In this document: positions 24,999-31,977 of the stretch, piece by piece | How the letters are laid out: the number at the start of each line of letters is the position of its first letter | Numbering within the stretch: position 1 is the stretch's first letter | Source of the DNA: Myroides odoratus | GTDB taxonomy: Bacteria; Bacteroidota; Bacteroidia; Flavobacteriales; Flavobacteriaceae | NCBI RefSeq assembly: GCF_001549985.1 | Contig: NZ_LROZ01000005.1 | Span: forward strand, 62,967-126,966 | Reading direction: 5' to 3' | Length of the DNA stretch: 64,000 nucleotides | The notes under the pieces: model-generated | The model's database searches: none | Told to the model about the DNA's origin: nothing | What the model saw: the letters and a program-made list of their open reading frames with translations, nothing else | Position numbers and translations under genes: made by a program

Positions 24999-25134
24999 TT
25001 TTTTTGTTTTTTATTGTTTGCTTTTTTGGTTCAATCCCTCCTATAGCAAAGACGATTTTCTATTCTAAGAATACATAAAGTTCGATTGAGAAGTTAATCA
25101 AAGGGCAAAAAAACCTTCCCTTTACTCCTATACC

Positions 25135-25965
25135 CTAATAATTCTTTGATGAATTATAATAGTCATAGGTTCTTCTTTCGTTTAGTTCTTTTTCTTCTTC
25201 GATGAATTCTTGAGGCAGAACTTTTAAGAAAGAAGGATGTTGTTCAATAGCCATTTCAATTTGTTCAACAATTTGATCAATACTATCCTGTTCATAATCA
25301 ATTTGCAAAGGTTCTTTAATCACCATGGACTGCAATATTCCTTTCTTTTTCAGGTGTAATCCTTTCTTGTCAAATGATCGTCGGAAACCATCAATAACAA
25401 TCGGTACAACAATCGGTTTATAATTCTTGATAATATGAGCTGTTCCTTTTCGAATAGGTTTGAACGATTTGGTTGTTCCTTGTGGAAACGTAATCACCCA
25501 ACCATCATCTAGGGCTATTTTAATATTCTCCACTTGACCTTGATCTACCTCTCTCTTTTCCTCTATATCCACACCTTGGCTTCTCCACGTACGATCCACC
25601 TTTACTGCACCTACATAAGCCATAATACGCGGCAAAATACCCGACTTCATTGTTTCTGCTGCTGCTACATAGTACAAGTTTAATTTGGGTTTCCAGATAT
25701 ACATGATGTTTTTAATCGAATTATCACGCCCCTTTAAGCTTGCATTAAATACGTGATACATCGCTACTACGTCTGCAAAATAGGTTTGGTGATTGGAGAT
25801 AAACAATACATTTTTATCGGGTAAACGGCGTAAAATATCTGAACCTTCAATTTGTAAATCGTTAAACCCTCTATAACGTTGATGAGTTAAAAATCCAAAC
25901 GTTCTAATGATCCATTTTTTTAGCCATAAAATATGTCCAAATGGATTCCTCTTAAATAATCCCAT
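25135..25965 (-). CDS. 1-acyl-sn-glycerol-3-phosphate acyltransferase-like protein
   Basis: A 276-residue PlsC-family acyltransferase-like protein, probably attached to the inner membrane and acting on glycerolipids. The family blocks are recognisable but changed: block I is SNHQTYFADV, giving H-x5-D rather than the canonical H-x4-D; block III is FPQGTTK in place of FPEGTRS; block IV VPIVIDG is typical. The spacing and the conserved local sequence suggest a distinct Bacteroidota subfamily, not damage. The substrate is uncertain. It is adjacent to the Nudix gene (about 80 bp away), read in the same direction. Confidence 0.7.
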   Translation of the reverse strand: MGLFKRNPFGHILWLKKWIIRTFGFLTHQRYRGFNDLQIEGSDILRRLPDKNVLFISNHQTYFADVVAMYHVFNASLKGRDNSIKNIMYIWKPKLNLYYVAAAETMKSGILPRIMAYVGAVKVDRTWRSQGVDIEEKREVDQGQVENIKIALDDGWVITFPQGTTKSFKPIRKGTAHIIKNYKPIVVPIVIDGFRRSFDKKGLHLKKKGILQSMVIKEPLQIDYEQDSIDQIVEQIEMAIEQHPSFLKVLPQEFIEEEKELNERRTYDYYNSSKNY

Positions 25966-26043
25966 ACTCCTTCATCCTGATTAATGAACAGCAAATTTAA
26001 TGCTTTTCCGTGTTGCTTATGGTTAAAATTTGCGAATTGCGTC

Positions 26044-26694
26044 TTAGCTTGGTGTTTTAAGCGCTATTTTCAGCGTTTCTTTAAGTTCACTCAACATCAT
26101 CGCTGTAGCCCCCCAAATAGTATAGTTCTTGTAAATAAAGGCAGGTACATGCGTCCAAGAAGCATAGCTTGTTTTCATTTGCACCTCTTGAATCAATTGA
26201 TCTTGTAATAAGACATCCAAGGGCAGTTCAATAATATTTGCTACTTCAAAGTCATCCGGGGTAAAGGACAACTCTTTCTGTGAAATCCCCAAATACGGTT
26301 GTACATAAAAATTACTAGGCGGAATATAAATTTTAGTATACGGTTGAATAATTTGTATATCTCGGTCTACAATCCCCACTTCTTCTTGTGTTTCTCGCAG
26401 AGCCGTATGTTCTAAATCAACATCTTCTAATTCGTATTTTCCTCCTGGAAATCCTACTTGTCCCGAATGAACGCCTTTGTAGGTGGCTCGTTCTATGAGG
26501 AGTACATGGGTTTTCTGTCCTTTGGGATACAACAACATCATCACAGCAGATTCTCTAGGGTTGCGTTCCTCAAAATCATCTGCATACAAATACGGGATCC
26601 TTTCTACGGGAATCATTAGGCGATGCGCATCAATCCCCGCAGGGGTTGCACCTTTAATTTGTTCGATCTTATGCAAAAAAGAATCAAATGTCAT
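26044..26694 (-). CDS. Nudix hydrolase, CoA pyrophosphatase type
   Basis: A 216-residue NUDIX hydrolase. The Nudix box is GGKYELEDVDLEHTALRE followed by TQEEVGI, with the conserved Glu residues for metal binding and the extra two-residue spacing used by CoA/ADP-ribose pyrophosphatases (NudL/YeaB subgroup). The upstream 'VLLIERATYKGVHSGQVGFPGG' fits the subgroup motif LLtxR..xl..H.GQvsFPGG. It probably cleaves CoA derivatives; specificity is not proven. No operon partner is clear. Confidence 0.85.
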   Translation of the reverse strand: MTFDSFLHKIEQIKGATPAGIDAHRLMIPVERIPYLYADDFEERNPRESAVMMLLYPKGQKTHVLLIERATYKGVHSGQVGFPGGKYELEDVDLEHTALRETQEEVGIVDRDIQIIQPYTKIYIPPSNFYVQPYLGISQKELSFTPDDFEVANIIELPLDVLLQDQLIQEVQMKTSYASWTHVPAFIYKNYTIWGATAMMLSELKETLKIALKTPS

Positions 26695-26745
26695 AGATTT
26701 GCTTTATCAAATAAACATGTACCTAAATTTACGACTTTATCAATC

Positions 26746-27189
26746 ATGTATAGTAAAGAAGATGCTAAAAGAATAAAAAAAGAATTTTGGATTCAATTTG
26801 CCGCTGAATATCCTAGAAAGTGGTTGTTGCACAATACCAAAATTAAAGATGTTTCTTTTAAGTTTTATGCAGACAATAAAAAAGCAGAAGTACTCCTTGA
26901 TATTGAACCAAGAGATGAAGAGAAAAGAACCATTTATTACGAGAAAATAGAATCGCTGCGAACAATCCTATTGGAGGAGCATCTGCCTGATGCCCTATTT
27001 GAACGCAACTACTACCTCGAAAATGGGAAATTAATCAGTCGCATTTGGGTTTCTTTGGACCATGTTTCTATTAATAATCCAAAGACTTGGGAAAATATTT
27101 TTGAATTTTTCAACGAAAAAATGACAGCATTCGAAATTTTCTTTTACGAATACGAAGATTATATCCGAGATTTAGAAATAAATACTTAA
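26746..27189 (+). CDS. DUF4268 domain-containing protein
   Basis: A 147-residue soluble protein matching DUF4268: 'KKEFWIQFAAEYPRKW', a central 'KKAEVLLDIEPRDEEKRTIYYEKIESLRTIL', 'ISRIWVSLDHVSINNPKTW' and a C-terminal 'FEFFNEKMTAFEIFFYEYEDYI'. In other proteins this domain accompanies restriction-like or nucleic-acid-related regions, but here it stands alone and its function is unknown. I chose the ATG at 26746; the longer frame from 26623 runs across the divergent Nudix gene and lacks family sequence. Confidence 0.7.
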   Translation: MYSKEDAKRIKKEFWIQFAAEYPRKWLLHNTKIKDVSFKFYADNKKAEVLLDIEPRDEEKRTIYYEKIESLRTILLEEHLPDALFERNYYLENGKLISRIWVSLDHVSINNPKTWENIFEFFNEKMTAFEIFFYEYEDYIRDLEINT

Positions 27190-27228
27190 CTTTTCCGTTA
27201 CAATACTAGTTCGTTCGAAAAAAACTCC

Positions 27229-29097
27229 ATGCTAAGATTTATCTCGTTTTTCGTTTTCATTTGTCTCGCCTTGCAAGTCAGTTTTGCACAGGTTAAACCT
27301 GTTTTGAAAGTAGATACTGTCATACCGAAAGTAGATAGTCTTCAAATGAAAAAATTACCTTTTCAAGTAGAAAAAGATACGACACAAATTTTTTCTAATT
27401 TAAAAGAGAAAAACAAAGGAAGTAAGATTGGTCGTTTATTCAACAGGTTAGTATACAAAAGTAACAAGCGATTAGTGGCACATGCGCCAGAAGTCCAGAT
27501 CAATCGACACTTGGATCGCGGAGAGGGAAAAATCATTCGCAACATCAATATTACGACGTTAGATCCTTTTGGTTATTCCGAAAAAGACTCACTCAAAAAG
27601 CCAACAAAATCGCTGGAAATTTGGGGGAATCGCGCGCACTTGAAGACGAAGAAATTTACAATTCGCAACTTTTTACTCTTTACTGAAGGCGATGTTTTCG
27701 ACTCCTTAAAAGTAAAAGAATCGGAGCGTTTAATTCGTACGCAGCGCTATGTTCGCCGTGTATTGATTACTGCTGTCCCAACCTCTTCACCCGATTCAGT
27801 AGATGTATCCATTCGAGAATTGGATTCTTGGACTATTTACCCTAGTGGATCTATATCAACGTCTTCCATGCGCCTTAAATTGACCGATCGAAACTTCGGA
27901 GGTTTTGGACATGATGTAACCGTGCAATTTATTACGCGCTTCAAAGAAAACAGACAAGGAGCTTATTTTAGTTATTCGGTAAATAACATTCAAAATACCT
28001 TTATTCGCTCGAATATTTTGTTCAATCAAGATGCTTGGGGTAATTATGTCAAGGGAGTTTCACTCAATCGTCCTTTCTATTCTCCTTATGCCAAATGGGC
28101 AGGAGGTGTAAGTGCACAACAGCGCTTTAGGCGTGATTCACTTCCAGACCAAAATATGAAATACAGCTTGGAGTCTGTTAAATACAACACCTATGATTAT
28201 TGGGCAGGGTATTCTATTCCAGTAGCAACCAAGAGTCCCATCATAACGAATTTGCGCACTTCCCTCCGTTTTGTCAAGGAAAACTACCACAAAACACCAG
28301 GAAAAGAATATGATCCTTACGATTATTACCGCGATCAACGCTTGTATTTAGCTTCTGTCAGCTTAACCTCAACTAATTATATCCAAGATCGCTTCATTTT
28401 CAACTACGATATCATTGAAGACGTTCAAGTTGGTAAGATATTAGCTCTAACAGGTGGGATGCGCGATAAATACAATAAAAGACGCGCCTATTTTGGCGCT
28501 CGATTTGCAATGGGTGGTTATACTAAATTAGGGTATTTTGCGGGTAATATTGAATGGGGCGGTCATTTTCACGGTGGAAAAACAGAGCAGGCAGCCTTCC
28601 GATTGGAAGGAACCTATTTCACTCGACTCTTCGTATGGGGCGATTGGAGGTTCCGTCACTTCTTTGTTCCACAACTCGTTATCGGATCACACCGCTATGA
28701 CCACATTGGTGATGAACTAAAAATAGAAGGTATTATTCAAGGAATACGCGCACAAAAAATTACAGGAACAAAACGACTTTCTCTTGCCTATCAATGGCAA
28801 TCTTACGCTCCTTATGAGTGGAAGGGATTTCGCTTTAACCCCTATTTTAGCTTTGAAGGCGCTTTCATCGGTGATAGCAGTAATCGCTTGCTTGACCCTA
28901 AGCTTTACTCTCGTTTTAGTTTAGGTTTAGTCGCAAATAACGATTATCTCGTATTTAGCAAAGTAACTGTGTCTTTGGTATATTATCCAACAATGCCTGA
29001 TTCTGGAAATAGTGTATTCCGCGCAAATTCCGTCCAATATAACATGGATCTACCTAATTTCAATTATGACAGACCACAAACGGTTTCTTATTATTAG
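27229..29097 (+). CDS. Outer-membrane protein with POTRA and beta-barrel (BamA/TamA-like)
   Basis: A 622-residue exported protein: signal peptide ending ALQVSFAQ (about residue 20). Residues about 90-200 contain a POTRA-like fold (IIRNINITTLDPFG, 'RNFLLFTEGDVFDSLKVKESERLIRTQRYVRRVLITAV' is the classic second-helix region), and the remainder is a long strand-rich barrel ending in an aromatic residue (SYY). The order POTRA-barrel is that of the BamA/TamA/FhaC superfamily, but one POTRA and modest length make this a smaller Bacteroidota member of unknown cargo. A terminator follows. Confidence 0.75.
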   Translation: MLRFISFFVFICLALQVSFAQVKPVLKVDTVIPKVDSLQMKKLPFQVEKDTTQIFSNLKEKNKGSKIGRLFNRLVYKSNKRLVAHAPEVQINRHLDRGEGKIIRNINITTLDPFGYSEKDSLKKPTKSLEIWGNRAHLKTKKFTIRNFLLFTEGDVFDSLKVKESERLIRTQRYVRRVLITAVPTSSPDSVDVSIRELDSWTIYPSGSISTSSMRLKLTDRNFGGFGHDVTVQFITRFKENRQGAYFSYSVNNIQNTFIRSNILFNQDAWGNYVKGVSLNRPFYSPYAKWAGGVSAQQRFRRDSLPDQNMKYSLESVKYNTYDYWAGYSIPVATKSPIITNLRTSLRFVKENYHKTPGKEYDPYDYYRDQRLYLASVSLTSTNYIQDRFIFNYDIIEDVQVGKILALTGGMRDKYNKRRAYFGARFAMGGYTKLGYFAGNIEWGGHFHGGKTEQAAFRLEGTYFTRLFVWGDWRFRHFFVPQLVIGSHRYDHIGDELKIEGIIQGIRAQKITGTKRLSLAYQWQSYAPYEWKGFRFNPYFSFEGAFIGDSSNRLLDPKLYSRFSLGLVANNDYLVFSKVTVSLVYYPTMPDSGNSVFRANSVQYNMDLPNFNYDRPQTVSYY

Positions 29098-29220
29098 GTA
29101 ATAGAAAGGCGAGATTAGAAAGAGGAAAAGAGTGATTTTTCAATCCTTAGACCTATTTTCTTTTTAAAATAAAATAGATTGTAAACTGTCGTTTGAGCAT
29201 CGAGTTTTATAAACTAATAA

Positions 29221-29256
29221 AAAAAGGATGACTTGCTGTTGTAAGTCATCCTTTTT
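29221..29256. terminator. Shared hairpin terminator
   Basis: 14-bp stem AAAAAGGATGACTT/AAGTCATCCTTTTT with an 8-nt loop, A-run before and T-run after; lies between the convergent barrel and GlmU-like genes. Confidence 0.75.
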
Positions 29257-29383
29257 TATTTGAAAGAAAACATTTTGTCTTGAATAAATTCACCTCTTAC
29301 CATTCACCTCACAGGCGTTTACATGTATTTAGTGTCCGTTGAATCAATACTTCGTTCCGATTTCCATTTTTCCTTCTCCACTA

Positions 29384-30574
29384 TTATCTTCCTAATTTCG
29401 CTTGAAAGCGTTCCAATTTATTTTCTTCAGCCAAATGGCGAATAATTTTTTCTTCTACTGCGGTCCATTCAACATGACGGCGGCTCATTACGATTTGCAT
29501 CGTTTTGATGGCTTTATCTACATCATACACATCATCTAAATCTTTACCTCCCCAAGTAAAACTTGGCAAAAACGTTTTTGGAAAACCTCCTCCAAAAATA
29601 CTACAAGCTACACCAACTACGGTTCCTGTATTGAACATGGTATTGATTCCACTTTTACTGTGATCTCCCATCATCAACCCACAAAACTGTAAACCTGTAT
29701 TTTCCACCGCTTGGGTTTCATAACTCCATAATTTTACTGGTGCATAATTATTCTTCAAGTTTGAATTATTTGTGTCTGCTCCTAGGTTACACCATTCTCC
29801 AAGTACTGAATTTCCTAAGAAACCATCATGTCCTTTATTAGAATAACCAAACATCACAGCATTGCTCACCTCTCCACCCACTCTACACTCTGGTCCGATG
29901 GTTGTAGCCCCATAAATTTTAGCTCCCATTTTTACTTGAGCACCTTCACACAAAGCAAAAGGTCCACGAATAATAGCCCCTTCCATGATTTCAGTATTCT
30001 TTCCAATATAAATAGGACCTGTAGTAGCATTTAGGGTCACAAAGTTCAATACCGCTCCTTCTTCAATGAATACTTGCTCACGACCAAGTACTTGAACTGT
30101 TGCTGGAATAGGTTCTGAAATGCGATCCTCTGTCAACAGCGCATAATCTTGACGGATAGCCGCATCATTGTATTGAAAAATATCCCATGTATGTGCAATT
30201 TTGATGAGTGAACCTGTAAAATCAAGGATTTCATATGCATCAAAATCAATTTCTTCTTGTTCTTCTTCTGTAAAGAAAGCGACAATATCCTCTTGGTATC
30301 CAATCGCTTGATTCGGTTGTAATTCTTGAATCAACTCCACCAATTGCTCATTAGGCAAGAACGCGCTATTAATCATAATATTTTGTTCCGCTTCAACCAT
30401 AGGATACTTAGCTTCTAAGTATTCCTCCGTTACTGTAGTTGTGGTATACCCCAAGTGTTTCTCCCATTTTTCGCGAATGGTCAAAATTCCTACACGGATA
30501 TCCGCTACGGGTCTTGTAAAAGTGAAAGGCAATAAGGCATTTCTTACCTCTCCATCAAATAAAATATAATTCAT
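29384..30574 (-). CDS. GlmU-like sugar nucleotidyltransferase (Bacteroidota type)
   Basis: A 396-residue protein of the Bacteroidota 'putative sugar nucleotidyltransferase/GlmU family' type. Residues about 1-30 carry MNYILFDGEVRNALLPFTFTR. A left-handed beta-helix of hexapeptide repeats follows from about residue 180 (PIYIGKNTEIMEGAIIRGPF, IYGATTIGPECRVGG). The C-terminus has GGGFPKTFLPSFTWGG and a helical tail. It probably supports UDP-GlcNAc synthesis; the usual GlmU N-terminal loop (LAAGxGxRM) is absent, so the exact reaction is uncertain. The start is ATG at 30574; a longer reading would need TTG at 30589. Confidence 0.75.
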   Translation of the reverse strand: MNYILFDGEVRNALLPFTFTRPVADIRVGILTIREKWEKHLGYTTTTVTEEYLEAKYPMVEAEQNIMINSAFLPNEQLVELIQELQPNQAIGYQEDIVAFFTEEEQEEIDFDAYEILDFTGSLIKIAHTWDIFQYNDAAIRQDYALLTEDRISEPIPATVQVLGREQVFIEEGAVLNFVTLNATTGPIYIGKNTEIMEGAIIRGPFALCEGAQVKMGAKIYGATTIGPECRVGGEVSNAVMFGYSNKGHDGFLGNSVLGEWCNLGADTNNSNLKNNYAPVKLWSYETQAVENTGLQFCGLMMGDHSKSGINTMFNTGTVVGVACSIFGGGFPKTFLPSFTWGGKDLDDVYDVDKAIKTMQIVMSRRHVEWTAVEEKIIRHLAEENKLERFQAKLGR

Positions 30575-30659
30575 AACACTTTGTATCAATTCATAGATTA
30601 GTCAAAGTTAATCGAATCTATAAAAAAAACAGCACTTTTTGATTAGATATAAACAAAAA

Positions 30660-30683
30660 AACCTTCCAATTGCTTGGAAGGTT
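30660..30683 (-). terminator. Hairpin terminator after rpmE2
   Basis: Stem AACCTTCCAA/TTGGAAGGTT with a TTGC loop; on the minus strand it is followed by a run of seven Ts. Confidence 0.8.
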
Positions 30684-30707
30684 TTCGTTATCTTAAATAA
30701 ATTCAGA

Positions 30708-30959
30708 CTATTTGTTGAATTTAGCATATTTGCTTTTGAATTTATCGATACGTCCTGCAGTATCAATAAGTTTAGATTTACCTGTGTAGAATGGGTGAGA
30801 TGTACGAGAAATCTCCATTTTGAACACTGGGTACTCTACTCCATCAACTTCAATTGTTTCTTTTGTATCAACTGTTGATTTTGTAATGAATACGTCTTCA
30901 TTTGACATATCTTTAAATGCTACTAATCTGTAATTTTCTGGGTGAATACCTTTTTTCAT
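30708..30959 (-). CDS. rpmE2: Type B 50S ribosomal protein L31 (zinc-free form)
   Basis: An 83-residue ribosomal protein L31. It has the family core MKKGIHPENYRLVAFKDMSN, the mid-motif EISRTSHPFYTGKSKLIDTAGRIDKF and the basic C-terminus. The CxxC zinc ligands of type A L31 are absent, which identifies the type B (YkgM-like, zinc-independent) form. Only type B being visible here says nothing about a type A copy elsewhere. A good promoter is about 110 nt upstream, giving a long leader. Confidence 0.95.
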   Translation of the reverse strand: MKKGIHPENYRLVAFKDMSNEDVFITKSTVDTKETIEVDGVEYPVFKMEISRTSHPFYTGKSKLIDTAGRIDKFKSKYAKFNK

Positions 30960-31069
30960 GATAAATCTTGTTTAAAAAATTGAGCTATTCTCTATCTCGA
31001 AGCTTCCTGTTCTCAAGAAAGGTGTAAACGTCGAATAACTTTTGGGTTATACTTATTTTATTAAGCATG

Positions 31070-31099
31070 CAAATTTACAATTTAATTTGAAACTACAAA
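31070..31099 (-). promoter_or_regulatory. Promoter TTTG-N18-TAAATTTG of rpmE2
   Basis: On the minus strand TTTG (31099-31096) and TAAATTTG (31077-31070) are separated by 18 nt, matching the Bacteroidota TTTG-N(17-23)-TAnnTTTG pattern. It places a leader of about 100 nt before the rpmE2 ATG at 30959. Confidence 0.6.
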
Positions 31100-31129
31100 T
31101 TTTTTTATTGTTTTTTTATTTGAGGTGAG

Positions 31130-31262
31130 ACGGTGTCGTAGTGAAGATATAGAGGTGGTGAGATGGTGAGGTGGTGTGGTGGTGTGTTGCTTCTCATCGT
31201 CTCATCGTCTCACCTTCAAATCGTCTCATCGTCTCACCCTCTCATCGTCTCACCACCTCACC
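31130..31262. repeat. Inverted tracts of GGTGAGRT / RYCTCACC units
   Basis: From 31148 the sequence runs GGTGAGAT GGTGAGGT GGTGTGGT, then after a short gap the complement type GTCTCATC GTCTCACC (with a TTCAAATC interruption) and again GTCTCATC GTCTCACC CTCTCATC GTCTCACC ACCTCACC to 31262. It is the same 8-bp family as at 11892, here with a left and a right arm that can pair. An ORF read across it (31163-31468) is an artefact. Confidence 0.75.
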
Positions 31263-31269
31263 TTTCTTA

Positions 31270-31485
31270 TTACAAGCTTTCTGCTTTAAATCCTTTTTTC
31301 TTAATGATGTTTACTACTTCCTCTGCTGTTAAAGCATCGTTTTTTACAGTTAAAATTTTATCACTGACTGTAGTATCTACTGTCCATTGTCCTTCTCCAA
31401 CTGCTTCATTTAAATCAGCTGTTACTTTACCTACACAGTTTGAGCAATTTAAATTGGTCTTAAATTGAATATTTGTATTGTCCAT
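31270..31485 (-). CDS. Heavy-metal-associated (HMA) copper chaperone
   Basis: A 71-residue soluble HMA domain, the size of CopZ-type chaperones. The metal-binding loop is NLNCSNCVGKVT, i.e. NCxxC with paired cysteines at about 14 and 17; ferredoxin-like pattern with a final 'VNIIKKKGFKAE'. It most likely carries Cu(I) and hands it to the P-type ATPase encoded upstream. It follows copA by about 490 bp on the same strand and a terminator intervenes, so it probably has its own promoter. Confidence 0.85.
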   Translation of the reverse strand: MDNTNIQFKTNLNCSNCVGKVTADLNEAVGEGQWTVDTTVSDKILTVKNDALTAEEVVNIIKKKGFKAESL

Positions 31486-31907
31486 TTTTATATCTTTTTA
31501 AATGATTATTACTAAAGCAAATATCCTTCCTTTTCTGCGATAATCTGTTATACTATTCTCAGTATATTTTGTGAGATTTATTGTTTTTCTCTCTTTATTT
31601 CATTTCTTATTTACGCGTTGAACAATAAAGCTTTTCGCTCTGCTTTTATTCTTTCTTTACTAACCTTGGTTTAAAATTTACTACTCCTTAGATTGAAGTT
31701 TACTTGGAGTTTGCTTGGGGGTTTCTTCGAGTTTTATTCGATAAAAGCCCTTTTTGTCGAAGGATAGTCCAAGAAAGGTCGAAGGAAACTCGAAGGAAGA
31801 CCTCAGTATCTATTAATCATCCCCTACGAACAACCGTATAAACGCTCCGTTATCCTTTTTATCTTCTATTTTCTTTTTCAGCCTAGTTCTGTCCATCACA
31901 CCAATAA
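31486..31907. other. Gene-free spacer with an inverted repeat
   Basis: No credible ORF. Contains arms CTTCGAGTTT (31725-31734) and AAACTCGAAG (31786-31795) enclosing about 50 bp, with extra TCGAAGGA-type repeats (e.g. 31757-31765, 31779-31787, 31791-31799). The rest is AT-rich. Confidence 0.5.
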
Positions 31908-31940
31908 AAAAAGTGCCTCTGGTTTAAAGAGGCACTTTTT
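31908..31940 (-). terminator. Hairpin terminator after copA
   Basis: 13-bp stem AAAAAGTGCCTCT/AGAGGCACTTTTT with a 7-nt loop; on the minus strand T-run follows. It ends the copper-ATPase transcript. Confidence 0.8.
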
Positions 31941-31977
31941 AAAACAAATTATAGATGAATCAAACTGTACTACATTT

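Noticed and set aside
25028..25060. tRNA-like GGTTCAATCCC string
   Set aside because: No acceptor, D or anticodon stem can be built around it.
31163..31468. 101-residue ORF over the repeat and the HMA chaperone gene
   Set aside because: Starts inside the repeat and continues as an antisense shadow of the chaperone gene.
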